Below are positions 55,462-64,000 of a stretch of DNA of 64,000 nt, piece after piece. This stretch comes from Sphingomonas paucimobilis NBRC 13935 (lineage in GTDB: Bacteria; Pseudomonadota; Alphaproteobacteria; Sphingomonadales; Sphingomonadaceae). A program made the translations under genes and the position numbers. A model generated the notes under the pieces. The model was not told where the DNA came from, made no database searches, and was given only the letters and a program-made list of their open reading frames with translations. Where the stretch lies: positions 1 through 64,000 of the forward strand of contig NZ_BBJS01000001.1 in NCBI RefSeq assembly GCF_000739895.2, written 5' to 3'. How positions within the stretch are numbered: the stretch's first letter is position 1; every line of letters starts with the position of its first letter.

Positions 55462-57072
55462 ATGCGCCCATATTTGCTCGCCGCAGTCGCGGCGGTCGCC
55501 CTGTTGCCCGTCACCAGCGCCATTGCGCAGGATCGCGTCGCCGCCAATCGCATCATCGATGAAGGCATGAATCACAGCCAGGTGATGCAGACCGCCCAGC
55601 ATCTGACCGATGTGATCGGCCCGCGCATGACCAACAGCCCCGCGATGCGCACCGCGGAAGGCTGGACCGCCGAGCAGTTCGCCAAATGGGGCCTGAAGAA
55701 CGTCCATAAGGAGGGCTTTCCTTTCGGGCGCGGCTGGTCGATCGAGCGGGCGAGCGTGCGAATGGTCTCGCCCCGGCCGCTGCAACTGACCGCCATTCCG
55801 ATCGCCTGGACGCCGGCGACCAACGGCGCGGTCACCGCGCCCGTGATCGTCGCGCCGATGAAGCGCGAGCGGGATTTCGACAAATGGCGTGGGGCTTTGC
55901 GCGGCAAGATCGTGATGGTCTCGCTGCCCGGCACCGGCGACGAACCCGGCACCGCGCCCTTTCGCCGCCTGTCGGGCGAGGACATCGCCAAGCTCGACGT
56001 CTATGTGCAGCCCGAGCATGATCCCGAAAGCGCCGATCGCCGGCTGAAGCGGCTCGACTTCGCGCAGAAGCTCGACGCCTTTCTGAAGGCCGAGGGCGCG
56101 GTTGCTTATGTCACGCAGAGCTATCGCGACGGTAAGCTGCTCCACGGCGAAGGCTATCTGTTCGGACGCGGCGAGACGCCCGCCGTCCCCGGCATCGAAC
56201 TGGCCGCCGAGGATTATCGCCGTCTCGCCCGCCTGGCGAAGACCGGTCCGGCGCCGACGATCGAGGTGCTCAGCGACGTCCGCTATGATGACAGCGACGT
56301 CAACGCCTACAACATCATCGCCGAGATCCCCGGCACCGATCCCAAGGCGGGCTATGTCATGGCCGGTGCGCATCTCGACAGTTGGGTCGCGGGCGACGGC
56401 GCGGCGGACAATGCAGCGGGCAGCGCGATGATCATGGAGGCGGCGCGCATCCTGGCTGCCACCGGCCAGCGGCCCAAGCGGACCATCCGCTTTGCGCTTT
56501 GGTCGGGCGAGGAGCAGGGCATTCTGGGCTCCATGGCCTATGTCGAGCAGCATCTGGCGACGCGCGGGCGACCGGGCGATGCGCCGCAAACCGGGCTGAA
56601 GCGCTATTATGGCTGGACCAATCGCTGGCCGATCACTCCCAAGCCGGGCTATGGCGACCTCGCGGCGTATTTCAACATCGACAATGGCTCGGGCAAATTG
56701 CGCGGGCTCTATGCCGAGAACAACCCGGCGGCGGTGCCGATGCTGAAGGAATGGCTGTCACCCTATGCGTCGCTGGGCGCGGGCAATGTCGTGCAGCGCA
56801 CCACCGGCGGCACCGACCATGTCTTCATGCAGGCGGTCGGCGTGCAGGGGTTCCAGTTCATCCAGGACCCGCTGGACTATGGCAGCCGCATCCATCACAG
56901 CTCGGCCGATACCTTCGATCATTTGAAGGGCGACGACATGCGCCAGGCCTCGGTCGTGCTCGCGGGGGTCTTGCTCGCGGCGGCGAATGCGGACAAGGCA
57001 TTGCCGCGTCCGCCGGTGCCGACCCAACCGGCACCGACCAACCCCTTTGCATATACGGATACCGACGACTGA
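55462..57072 (+). CDS. Exported M28 family metallopeptidase
   Basis: 536 residues: signal peptide (MRPYLLAAVAAVALLPVTSA), a PA-type insert (about 120-250), then the M28 catalytic domain. Di-zinc ligands: H304 and D306 in AGAHLDSW, D316 in GDGAADNAAG, catalytic/ligand Glu E350-E351 in WSGEEQG, and a C-terminal His in SRIHHSSADTFDHL. Probable aminopeptidase or carboxypeptidase acting in the periplasm or outside. The stop shares a base with the next ATG. Confidence 0.9.
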   Translation: MRPYLLAAVAAVALLPVTSAIAQDRVAANRIIDEGMNHSQVMQTAQHLTDVIGPRMTNSPAMRTAEGWTAEQFAKWGLKNVHKEGFPFGRGWSIERASVRMVSPRPLQLTAIPIAWTPATNGAVTAPVIVAPMKRERDFDKWRGALRGKIVMVSLPGTGDEPGTAPFRRLSGEDIAKLDVYVQPEHDPESADRRLKRLDFAQKLDAFLKAEGAVAYVTQSYRDGKLLHGEGYLFGRGETPAVPGIELAAEDYRRLARLAKTGPAPTIEVLSDVRYDDSDVNAYNIIAEIPGTDPKAGYVMAGAHLDSWVAGDGAADNAAGSAMIMEAARILAATGQRPKRTIRFALWSGEEQGILGSMAYVEQHLATRGRPGDAPQTGLKRYYGWTNRWPITPKPGYGDLAAYFNIDNGSGKLRGLYAENNPAAVPMLKEWLSPYASLGAGNVVQRTTGGTDHVFMQAVGVQGFQFIQDPLDYGSRIHHSSADTFDHLKGDDMRQASVVLAGVLLAAANADKALPRPPVPTQPAPTNPFAYTDTDD

Positions 57073-57815
57073 TGGCACGCCGAGGACATCGCCCCAGCCA
57101 GGCCTCTTCCAACCGCCCGCGCTTCTGGGGGCGGCATGCGGTGACGGCGGCACTCGCCAACCCCAACCGCACGGTGCGCAAGATCTGGGGCACGCGCGAG
57201 GCGCTGGCCGCGCTCGACCTGCCGCCGGTCGTGCCGATCACCTATGCCGATGCGGCGGATCTGGGTCGCCTGGTGCCAGCCGACGCGCCGCATCAGGGCT
57301 TAGTGGCCGAGGTCGATCCGCTGGAGGATATGTGGCTGGGCGACTTGCTGCACGAGGGGCAGGACGACCAGCGGCCGCTGGTGGTGCTCGACCAGGTGAC
57401 CGACCCGCACAATGTCGGCGCGATCTTGCGCTCGGCCGCCGCGTTCGACGCGCTGGGCATCGTGACCCAGGACCGGCACGCGCCGCCCGAATCGGGCACG
57501 GTCGCGCGTTCGGCCAGCGGCGCGCTGGAGACGGTGCCGTGGATTCGCGTGGTGAACCTGGCCCGTGCACTGGAAGAGATTGCCGAAGCGGGCTTTTGGC
57601 GCATCGGCCTGACGGGCCATGCCAACCAGACGTTGGCCCAGGCGATGGGCACGCAGCGCATCTGCATCGTGCTGGGCGCGGAAGGCGAGGGGATGCGCCA
57701 GAATACCGAGGCGCATTGCGACGAACTCGCCAAGCTGCCGATCAGCCCGAAGGTGGAGAGTCTGAACGTCTCCAACGCGGCGGCGATCGCGCTGTACGCG
57801 GTGGCGGCGCGGTGA
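57072..57815 (+). CDS. rlmB: TrmH/RlmB family rRNA 2'-O-methyltransferase
   Basis: 247 residues, SPOUT fold with the three TrmH motifs: VLDQVTDPHNVGAILRSAAA, VLGAEGEGMRQN and KVESLNVSNAAAIALYAVA. The short N-terminal RNA-binding part (FWGRHAVTAALANPNRTVRK) is RlmB-like, so 23S rRNA Gm2251 is the likely target, though other TrmH relatives cannot be excluded. ATG 57072 overlaps the peptidase stop. Confidence 0.9.
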   Translation: MARRGHRPSQASSNRPRFWGRHAVTAALANPNRTVRKIWGTREALAALDLPPVVPITYADAADLGRLVPADAPHQGLVAEVDPLEDMWLGDLLHEGQDDQRPLVVLDQVTDPHNVGAILRSAAAFDALGIVTQDRHAPPESGTVARSASGALETVPWIRVVNLARALEEIAEAGFWRIGLTGHANQTLAQAMGTQRICIVLGAEGEGMRQNTEAHCDELAKLPISPKVESLNVSNAAAIALYAVAAR

Positions 57816-58226
57816 TTTATCGGCGGCGGGGTTGGGCCCTGCCGCCTTTTTTGCGCGCAAAAGCGCGGAGGGCGCAGAGAATGTGTTCGTGGTGAGCGCC
57901 GGGCGTGCGCTTCGACTTCGCTCAGCGTGAACGGCCGTTGGTACGCGTGGCTATGATCCCTACCCTCCGTTCTGCCTGAGCGAAGTCGAAGGCCACGGGA
58001 TGAAGGTTCATGCGGAGGCGCGGAGACGCGGAGGTGGCATGTCCGGCCGCAAGGCCTCTCCATCCTATCGGGCCACTGCAAAGTCTACCGGTCGCGATAG
58101 CAGGCCCCGATCGCCCCGCGCCGGGCATCTCCGCGCCTCCGCGTCTCCGCGCGAACATAATCTCTTAGTTAAGCTGGAAGGCCACCCAACAGCGCACCAC
58201 CTCTGCGCCTCCGCGCCTCTGCGCGC
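57816..58226. repeat. Gene-free gap filled with mixed inverted repeats
   Basis: No credible gene in 57816-58280. It holds two facing family B copies (57909-57934 minus, 57967-57999 plus) and a third repeat type, GCGGAGGCGCGGAGACGCGG (58015-58034), with inverted versions TCCGCGCCTCCGCGTCTCCG around 58132-58151 and a looser CTCTGCGCCTCCGCGCCTCT at about 58201-58220; a related GCGCGGAGGGCGCAGAG lies near 57864-57880. Confidence 0.7.
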
Positions 58227-58254
58227 AAAAAAAAGGCGGAGCCGAAACCCCGCC
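58227..58254 (-). terminator. Rho-independent terminator of the ferredoxin gene
   Basis: Minus strand: GGCGGGG-TTTCGG-CTCCGCC followed by eight T. Seven-pair stem with one G-U pair, placed 26 bp after the ferredoxin stop. Confidence 0.88.
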
Positions 58255-58280
58255 CTCCGACGTTCAGACCAAATGCCCGA

Positions 58281-58598
58281 TCAATCCTCCGCCGCGATCC
58301 GCACCCGCAGCCCGTCCTGCGCCGCGCCGAACGGCAGCTGGCACGACAGGCGCGAGGTCGCATCGCGGTCGCTGGTCGAATCGAGCAGGTCGTCCTCGTC
58401 CGGGCCGATCGCGGGCAGCGTACCGGCGAATTCCGGATCGACATGCACATGGCACGTCGCGCAGGAGCAGCACCCCCCGCACAGCGCCAGCAATTCGTCG
58501 ACACCGGCGTCGCGGATCACTTCCATCACCGACAGACCGGCCTCGCCGTCGATTTCGCGTTCTTCCCCGTCGCGGGTCACGACGATAAGCTTGGGCAT
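58281..58598 (-). CDS. Adrenodoxin-type [2Fe-2S] ferredoxin
   Basis: 105 residues. The iron-sulfur ligands are C40, C46 and C49 in [17 protein letters not shown] (Cx5Cx2C), with the fourth Cys in SRLSCQLPF. This class donates electrons to cytochrome P450s, hydroxylases or Fe-S assembly; its partner is not in the window. ATG 58598 has GGAG seven bases upstream; ATG 58604 is too close to it. Acidic overall. Confidence 0.93.
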   Translation of the reverse strand: MPKLIVVTRDGEEREIDGEAGLSVMEVIRDAGVDELLALCGGCCSCATCHVHVDPEFAGTLPAIGPDEDDLLDSTSDRDATSRLSCQLPFGAAQDGLRVRIAAED

Positions 58599-58655
58599 GT
58601 CCATTCTCCTTGTTGGCGGCGGCTCTGCCGGGCCTGAACGCGCGGATCAAGCATC

Positions 58656-59285
58656 ATGGGGCTGAGTGCCGAACAGATTCGCGAAAGCATGGATGCGCTC
58701 GCCGCCGCCTCGCCCGATATCGCGGCCGCGTTGGGCCGGATCGGCTATCCCGAGCCGCGCATTCGCGAACGCGGCTATGCCACGCTGGTCCGAACCATCT
58801 TGGGCCAGCAGGTCTCGGTCGCCTCGGCCAATGCGCATTGGCGACGGCTGAACGAATTGCTGGGCGATGCGACCGATCCGACCCGGATGCACGGCGTCAC
58901 CGACGAGGAACTGCGAAGTGCCGGCATTTCCCGGCAAAAGGCCGGCTATCTGCGCAGCCTGGCCGAAGAGGTGACCAGCGGGCGCCTGAATCTGGCAGAC
59001 CTGCCGGCCGATGACGAGGAAGCGATTGCGCAACTTGTGGCGGTCAAGGGAATCGGCCGCTGGTCGGCGGAGGTGTATCTGCTCTTTGCCGAGGGGCGGA
59101 CGGACATCTGGCCGGCTGGCGACCTGGCGGTGCAGATCGAGATGGTGCGTATCCTGGGGCATGACGCACGCCCCTCGGAGAAGCTGGTCCGCGAACTGGC
59201 CGAAGCCTTTCGCCCGCATCGCAGCGCGCTCGCCATCTTCACCTGGCATCATTACGGGGCGGGAGCCGACGCCGCGCCGGTGTGA
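58656..59285 (+). CDS. DNA-3-methyladenine glycosylase II (AlkA-like HhH-GPD)
   Basis: 209 residues. Helix-hairpin-helix and GPD region: AIAQLVAVKGIGRWSAEVYL, then DIWPAGDLAVQIEM with the catalytic Asp. LVRTILGQQVSVASANAHWR is the usual substrate-side helix. It removes alkylated bases; the short form lacks the N-terminal domain of E. coli AlkA. No adjacent ada regulator. Confidence 0.9.
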   Translation: MGLSAEQIRESMDALAAASPDIAAALGRIGYPEPRIRERGYATLVRTILGQQVSVASANAHWRRLNELLGDATDPTRMHGVTDEELRSAGISRQKAGYLRSLAEEVTSGRLNLADLPADDEEAIAQLVAVKGIGRWSAEVYLLFAEGRTDIWPAGDLAVQIEMVRILGHDARPSEKLVRELAEAFRPHRSALAIFTWHHYGAGADAAPV

Positions 59286-59288
59286 AGG

Positions 59289-59504
59289 CTATCGGCGATC
59301 GGGCTTGGGCAAATGGCGGGTCGACACGCCGACCAGCACCGCCGTCGAAAGCAGGATCGACGACACCAGCCCGCCAATGGCCAGCAACCCGCCGCTGGTC
59401 AGTTCGATTTTCACCCCAATTTGGATTTTGCGCCCGGCGGCGATCCGCAGCACGGCGCGCTGCCGGGACGTCCTGGGGCCAAGTGCATTGTCGAGCTTTG
59501 CCAT
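59289..59504 (-). CDS. Small single-helix membrane protein of unknown function
   Basis: 71 residues: a basic N-terminal half (RTSRQRAVLRIAAGRKIQIG), then hydrophobic GGLLAIGGLVSSILLSTAVLVG and a polar end. Protein-like in this frame only. It stops 3 bp from the convergent AlkA-like gene. No family recognised. Confidence 0.6.
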   Translation of the reverse strand: MAKLDNALGPRTSRQRAVLRIAAGRKIQIGVKIELTSGGLLAIGGLVSSILLSTAVLVGVSTRHLPKPDRR

Positions 59505-59651
59505 AGCGCCTCAACGTGGCGCCGGGGCATGCGGTTCAAATGGGCCTGACGAAAGGGCCAAGGATGCGCCGGCGATGATCCGAGCGGGGCGGGATGATTG
59601 TCGGAACACGGGCACTGGCATCCCCGCGCCCGCGCCCTTAAGTCCTGTCGC

Positions 59652-60998
59652 ATGTTGACTCCCGAACAGGCCCGCGATCGGGCCGCCGATATTGTCGCCC
59701 GCGCTCGTGCTGCTGGAGCCGATGCCGCCGACGCCGTTTTCGCCGCCGATGCCGCGCTCGAAGTCTCTGTCCGGCTGGGGCAGTTGGAGGATGTCGGCCG
59801 GTCGGAAAGCGAGGAACTGGGGCTGCGTGTCTTTGTCGGACGGCGCTCGGCCAGTGTCTCGACCTCGGACCTGTCGGGCGATGCGATGGACCGCGCGGTA
59901 GAGCGCGCCGTCGCGATGGCGCGCGAGGCGCCCGAGGATCAATGGGCCGGGCTCGCGCCCGAAGAACGGCTGATGCATGGCCAGCCACCGATGCTCGATC
60001 TGGACGATGGCGGCGAGGTCGCGCCCGAGGCATTGCGAGCCGCCGCGCTGGAGGCGGAGGATGCCGCGCGCGCGGTGGCCGGCGTCACCAATTCGGAAGG
60101 CGCCGGTGCCTCCGCCTCCCGCGTGGTCTCCGCGCTGGCGACCAGCCATGGCTTTGCCGCCGGCTACGCCGCGACCGGCTATGGCCTTTCGGCGAGCGTG
60201 GTGGCGGGCGAGGGCGCGGGCATGCAGCGCGACTATGCCCATCACGGCGCGCGCCTCCGCCGTCTGCTGGAAAGCGCCGAGGCGATCGGCCAGCGTGCCG
60301 GCGAGCGGGCGGTGGCGCGGCTCCATCCCGGCCGGCTGGCGAGCGGGGCCATGCCGGTGGTCTTCGATCCACGTGTCGGTTCGTCGCTGGTCGGGCATCT
60401 GGTTTCCGCCATCGCCGGCAGCGCGATCGCACGGCGGACCAGCTTCATGCTCGACGGCCTGGGCGAGCGAGTGATGGCCGAGGGCATCCGCATCGAGGAT
60501 GATCCCCACCGCCCGCACGGGCTTCGCTCACGGCCCTTCGACGGCGAGGGGCTGGCGGTGTCGCCGACCGCGATCGTCGAGGACGGGGTGCTGGAGACCT
60601 GGCTGCTCGATTCCGCGTCGGCCCGGCAATTGGGGCTGGAACCGACCGGCCATGCCGCGCGCGGCACGGCGGGCGCGCCGGGCGTATCGACCAGCAATTT
60701 GTTCATGGCGGCCGGCCGCGTGCCCGTCGACACGCTGATCGCCGACATTGCCGACGGCGTCTATGTGACCGAACTGATCGGCAGCGGCGTCAATCCGGTG
60801 ACCGGCGACTATAGCCGGGGCGCGGCGGGCTTCCGCATTGTCAGCGGACGGATCGCCGGGCCGGTTGCGGAGTTCACCATAGCGGGCAATTTGAAGGATA
60901 TGTACCGCGCGATGACGCCGGCCAATGATCTGGAATTCCGCTATGGCGTCAATGTGCCGACGCTGCGCGTCGACGGCATGACGGTCGCGAGTGGCTGA
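59652..60998 (+). CDS. pmbA: TldD/PmbA family metallopeptidase, PmbA type
   Basis: 448 residues. Typical segments are LEDVGRSESEELGLRVFVG near the N-terminus, GMQRDYAHHGARLRRLLES in the middle, and GVYVTELIGSGVNPVTGDYS and AEFTIAGNLKDMYRAM near the C-terminus. PmbA forms a heterodimer with TldD (which holds the zinc site), matures peptides such as microcins and degrades small peptides; tldD is not in this window. ATG 59652 (MLTPEQARDR). Confidence 0.92.
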   Translation: MLTPEQARDRAADIVARARAAGADAADAVFAADAALEVSVRLGQLEDVGRSESEELGLRVFVGRRSASVSTSDLSGDAMDRAVERAVAMAREAPEDQWAGLAPEERLMHGQPPMLDLDDGGEVAPEALRAAALEAEDAARAVAGVTNSEGAGASASRVVSALATSHGFAAGYAATGYGLSASVVAGEGAGMQRDYAHHGARLRRLLESAEAIGQRAGERAVARLHPGRLASGAMPVVFDPRVGSSLVGHLVSAIAGSAIARRTSFMLDGLGERVMAEGIRIEDDPHRPHGLRSRPFDGEGLAVSPTAIVEDGVLETWLLDSASARQLGLEPTGHAARGTAGAPGVSTSNLFMAAGRVPVDTLIADIADGVYVTELIGSGVNPVTGDYSRGAAGFRIVSGRIAGPVAEFTIAGNLKDMYRAMTPANDLEFRYGVNVPTLRVDGMTVASG

Positions 60999-61794
60999 TC
61001 TGGTCCCGGCCCCTGATCTGGTTCCGGGGGTGGTCGCGGCGGCGCGCGAGGCGGCGGCGATGGCGCTTTCCCGCTGGCGCACCGATTTCCGCCAATGGGA
61101 AAAGGTGCCTGGCAGTCCGGTATGCGAGGTCGATCTGGACGTCGACCGGATGCTGCATGCCCGGCTGACGGCGCTGATCCCCGATGCCGGCTGGCTGTCG
61201 GAGGAGACGGCGGACAAGCCCGATCGTCTGGCTGCGCGCCGCGTCTGGGTCGTCGATCCGATCGACGGGACGCGCGACTATATTCGCGGGCGAGAGGGCT
61301 GGGCGGTGTCGGTCGCGCTGGTCGAGGACGGGCGGCCGGTCATCGGCGTGCTTGCCGCGCCGGCGCGGGGCGAATTGTGGCTGGCCCGTGCCGGCGGTGG
61401 GGCGACCCGCAACGGGCGGACGTTGTGCGCGGGCTATCGCCGCGAGATGCCGGGCGCGCGCGTGCCGGTTGATGCGCTACCCAAGGCGGACCGCGATCTG
61501 GTCGCGGTGTTCAAGCCCAATTCGATCGCGCTGCGCATCGCCATGGTCGCTTCGGACGAGGCGGATCTGGTCGCCACCCTGCGCTGGGGCAATGAATGGG
61601 ACATTGCCGCTGCCGCGCTGATCGCGTCGGAAGCGGGGGCGGGGGTGGCCGATGCACTGGGCCAGCCGCTTCTGTTCAACAAGCCCGATCCGCGCGCCTT
61701 CGGCGTGCTGGTGACGGCGCAGGGGCTTCAAGGGCCGGCGGTCGAGCGGCTCGGGCCCCGCGCACGCGAAGTGATCGTGCCGGTCAGCGGCTGA
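60991..61794 (+). CDS. cysQ: 3'(2'),5'-bisphosphate nucleotidase CysQ (inositol monophosphatase family)
   Basis: 267 residues. Metal-binding motifs: LSEETAD, VVDPIDGTRDYIRG and GNEWDIAAAALIASEAGAGV, the FIG/IMPase signature. It should remove PAP, the by-product of sulfate assimilation; inositol-phosphate specificity cannot be excluded. GTG 60991 overlaps the pmbA stop by 8 bp. Its 3' end overlaps the convergent cobB by 11 bp. Confidence 0.88.
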   Translation: MADLVPAPDLVPGVVAAAREAAAMALSRWRTDFRQWEKVPGSPVCEVDLDVDRMLHARLTALIPDAGWLSEETADKPDRLAARRVWVVDPIDGTRDYIRGREGWAVSVALVEDGRPVIGVLAAPARGELWLARAGGGATRNGRTLCAGYRREMPGARVPVDALPKADRDLVAVFKPNSIALRIAMVASDEADLVATLRWGNEWDIAAAALIASEAGAGVADALGQPLLFNKPDPRAFGVLVTAQGLQGPAVERLGPRAREVIVPVSG

Positions 61795-62485
61795 GCATTT
61801 CATCCACCCATTGCGGGACCAGCGTCGCGGCAGGGCCCAGCCGGCTTTCGTCGAACCAGCCGCTGCCCTCCGACCGATCGAGATTGAGCTCCAGCGTCGC
61901 CGCGCCGTAAGCATTGGCCAGGCGCACGAACCCCGCCGCCGGATAGACCGCGCCCGAGGTGCCGATCGACACGAACAGATCGGCTTGAGTCAGTGCCGCC
62001 TCGATCCGCTCCATATGATAGGGAATCTCGCCGAAGAAGACGATGTCGGGCCTGAGCGCGGGCGCGGCGCAGGCGGGGCATGGCGTGCCCGGCGGCAGCG
62101 CATCGGCCCAGCCGAACCGTTCTCCACAGGCCGCACACAAGGCCTGCTTCAACGCGCCATGCATATGCAGCATCCGCCGGGTCCCGGCCCGCTCATGCAG
62201 ATCGTCGACATTCTGCGTGACGATCAGCAAGTCGCCGGTCCATTCCCGATCCAGCCGCGCCAGAGCCTCATGCGCAGGATTGGGCCGAACCGTCTCCAGC
62301 GCCGCGCGGCGCAGGTCGTAAAAGCGGTGGACGAGTTCCGGGTTGGCGGCCAGCGCCTCGGGTGTGCAGACATCTTCGACCCGATGCCCTTCCCATAGCC
62401 CGCCCGGACCGCGAAAAGTGGCGATGCCGGACTCGGCGGAGATGCCGGCGCCGGTGAGGATCACGATGTTGGCGATGCGGTTCAT
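61784..62485 (-). CDS. cobB: Sir2 family NAD-dependent protein deacylase
   Basis: 233 residues. NAD motifs LTGAGISAESGIATFRG and VTQNVDDLHERAG, catalytic His in HMHGALK, and a zinc ribbon CAACGERF...CPACAAP. SIGTSGAVYPAAGF completes the fold. Class III sirtuins of this type remove acetyl, succinyl or similar groups from lysines. Confidence 0.95.
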   Translation of the reverse strand: MNRIANIVILTGAGISAESGIATFRGPGGLWEGHRVEDVCTPEALAANPELVHRFYDLRRAALETVRPNPAHEALARLDREWTGDLLIVTQNVDDLHERAGTRRMLHMHGALKQALCAACGERFGWADALPPGTPCPACAAPALRPDIVFFGEIPYHMERIEAALTQADLFVSIGTSGAVYPAAGFVRLANAYGAATLELNLDRSEGSGWFDESRLGPAATLVPQWVDEMLSR

Positions 62486-62629
62486 GCTGCGCTCTTACCC
62501 GTCCATGCGTTGCAAAGCATCGCCGATCGTCGAGCCGGACCGATGGGCAATCGGTTTCCCCGGCCATCAACCTGTGTCAAGGAGCGCTCCCATGACCATG
62601 TCTTCACCTTTCAATCGGCAGGAGCAGCT

Positions 62630-63358
62630 ATGACCGCGATCGGCATTTACGGCAGTGCAGGACGCATGGGCCGCGCCATCGCCCAGTTGATCGAGGATGA
62701 GGGCGCGACGCTGGCAGGTGGCTGCGATTCGCATGACGATCCGACGGTTCTGGCCAAGAATGCCGATGTGCTGGTCGATTTCTCGATCGCGGGCGCGCTC
62801 GATGCGCATCTGGCGGCGGCGCGGGCGGCGGGGACGCCGATCGTGATCGGTACCACCGGCCTGTCGCCCGTGCAGCATGCCGCGATCGATGCCGCCGCCG
62901 CCGACATTGCCGTGCTTCAGACCGGCAATACCTCGCTCGGTATCACGCTGCTCGCCAATCTGGTGCGCGAGGCGGCGGCGCGGCTCGGCACCGACTGGGA
63001 TATCGAGATCACCGAGATGCACCACCGGCACAAGGTCGATGCGCCCTCGGGCACCGCGCTACTGCTGGGCGAGGCGGCGGCGGCGGGGCGGGGGCATAGC
63101 CTGTCCGACCTGCGGGTCGATGGTCGCGCCGGGCTGGTCGGCGCACGTACCGAGGGGACGATCGGCATGGCGGCGCTGCGTGGCGGATCGGTGATCGGCG
63201 ATCATGAGGTGATCTTTGCGGCCGAGGGCGAGCGGCTGACGCTCGGCCATTTCGCGCAGGACCGCAGCATTTTCGCACGCGGCGCCGTGCGGGCGGCGCT
63301 GTGGCTGGCCGGGCAAGCACCGGGCCGCTACCGCATGGGCGACGTGCTGGGGCTCTGA
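62630..63358 (+). CDS. dapB: 4-hydroxy-tetrahydrodipicolinate reductase
   Basis: 242 residues, lysine and diaminopimelate synthesis. NAD(P)-binding IGIYGSAGRMGRAIAQLIED, VDFSIAGALDAHLAAA, TGLSP, the catalytic EMHHRHKVDAPSGTAL (His, Lys) and LGHFAQDRSIFARGAVRAAL. ATG 62630 with GGAG six bases upstream; the frame's extension is not coding. It is 10 bp before nth. Confidence 0.96.
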   Translation: MTAIGIYGSAGRMGRAIAQLIEDEGATLAGGCDSHDDPTVLAKNADVLVDFSIAGALDAHLAAARAAGTPIVIGTTGLSPVQHAAIDAAAADIAVLQTGNTSLGITLLANLVREAAARLGTDWDIEITEMHHRHKVDAPSGTALLLGEAAAAGRGHSLSDLRVDGRAGLVGARTEGTIGMAALRGGSVIGDHEVIFAAEGERLTLGHFAQDRSIFARGAVRAALWLAGQAPGRYRMGDVLGL

Positions 63359-63368
63359 GGAACGCGCG

Positions 63369-64000
63369 GTGAAGAAGGCCGATATCGTCGAATTCTACCA
63401 CCGGCTGGCCGAGGCCAATCCGCATCCCGAGACCGAGCTCGAATTCCGCAATCCCTATACGCTGGTCGTCGCGGTCGCCCTGTCGGCGCAGGCGACCGAT
63501 ATCGGGGTGAACAAGGCGACGCGCGCGCTGTTCGCCGAGGTCGACACGCCCGAGAAGATGCTGGCGCTGGGCGAGGATGGGCTGAAGGCGCACATCAAGA
63601 CGATCGGCTTGTTCAACACCAAGGCCAAGAATGTCATCGCCCTGTCGCAGATGCTGGTCGACGACTATGGCGGCGAAGTGCCCGCCGATCGCGAAGCGCT
63701 GGAGCGGCTGCCGGGGGTGGGGCGCAAGACCGCCAATGTCGTGCTCAACGTCGCCTTCGGCCATGAGACCTTCGCGGTCGACACCCATATCTTCCGCGTG
63801 TGCAACCGCACCGGTCTGGCCAAGGGCAAGACGCCCTTGGCGGTCGAACTGAAGCTCGACAAGGCGACGCCGGCACCCTTCCGGGTGCATGCGCATCACT
63901 GGCTGATCCTGCACGGCCGCTATATCTGCAAGGCGCGGCGCCCCGAATGCTGGCGCTGCCCGGTCGAGGATCTGTGCGCCTATCGCCCCAAGACCCCCGC
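63369..64000 (+). CDS. nth: Endonuclease III, 3' partial
   Basis: About 210 residues are visible before the window ends. GTG 63369 begins VKKADIVEFYHRLAEANPHP. The helix-hairpin-helix ERLPGVGRKTANVVLN carries the catalytic Lys, VDTHIFRVCNRTGL the catalytic Asp, and CKARRPECWRCPVEDLC the Cx6Cx2Cx5C [4Fe-4S] site. It removes oxidised pyrimidines and nicks AP sites. Confidence 0.95.
   Translation, partial: MKKADIVEFYHRLAEANPHPETELEFRNPYTLVVAVALSAQATDIGVNKATRALFAEVDTPEKMLALGEDGLKAHIKTIGLFNTKAKNVIALSQMLVDDYGGEVPADREALERLPGVGRKTANVVLNVAFGHETFAVDTHIFRVCNRTGLAKGKTPLAVELKLDKATPAPFRVHAHHWLILHGRYICKARRPECWRCPVEDLCAYRPKTP

Overview
This is a GC-rich chromosomal window from an alphaproteobacterium, almost certainly a sphingomonad (Sphingomonas or a close relative). 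Support for that: SciP/DUF1153 (an alphaproteobacterial cell-cycle regulator), Coq7-type ubiquinone synthesis, the order envC-like / S41 protease / dsbB / coq7, EcfG-like promoter boxes, and two families of short intergenic repeats typical of sphingomonad genomes. No phage, integrase, insertion sequence, CRISPR array or rRNA operon is visible; the window reads as core genome with small accessory patches.

Layout. 1-4 kb: cell-envelope and redox genes (degenerate LytM factor, CtpA protease, DsbB, Coq7). 4.3-6 kb: amino-acid dehydrogenase divergent from an Lrp regulator. 6.2-10 kb: GT-C membrane protein, DedA, aldo/keto reductase, HExxH exported protein. 10.2-13.5 kb: a minus-strand cluster with DUF4130-UdgX, a hemerythrin-like protein and the matching radical SAM protein. 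13.6-15.1 kb: exported DUF3298-like protein, the scar of a deleted VIT/CCC1 metal transporter, and a GFA-domain protein. 15.2-17.8 kb: UVR-motif protein, mnmA, sciP, stress membrane protein. 18-23.3 kb: SIMPL protein and a two-gene RND efflux system. 23.5-28.5 kb: DUF445 protein and an Mla-type lipid-transport operon (STAS-permease, ATPase, MCE protein, lipoprotein). 28.7-34 kb: HpcH/HpaI lyase, a small TTG-initiated membrane protein, and the cyoABCD quinol oxidase operon. 34-45 kb: a complete glycogen operon glgP-glgB-glgC-glgA-pgm with glgX. 45-54.3 kb: mntH, ubiA, a GH130-like propeller protein, glycosyltransferase-TPR, ppk2, rsmE, gshA, and a polytopic methyltransferase. 54.3-55.4 kb: a structured small-ORF RNA, a PHA-region protein and tRNA-Gly/tRNA-Tyr. 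55.4-64 kb: M28 peptidase, TrmH-type methyltransferase, ferredoxin, AlkA-like glycosylase, pmbA, cysQ, cobB, dapB and a 3'-truncated nth.

How it fits together. The glycogen operon and PPK2 point to carbon and phosphate storage. Cyo, Coq7 and UbiA give an aerobic ubiquinol-based respiratory chain. UdgX, the radical SAM partner, AlkA and Nth form several separate base-repair functions. The least explained items are: (i) a 41-codon ORF at 54421-54546 whose perfect ribosome-binding site is locked in an 8-bp hairpin; (ii) the VIT/CCC1 deletion scar at 14349-14684; (iii) EcfG-like boxes before cyoA and the stress membrane protein; and (iv) five copies of a roughly 130-145 bp MITE-like inverted repeat. 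All calls come from reading the sequence; no database search was run.
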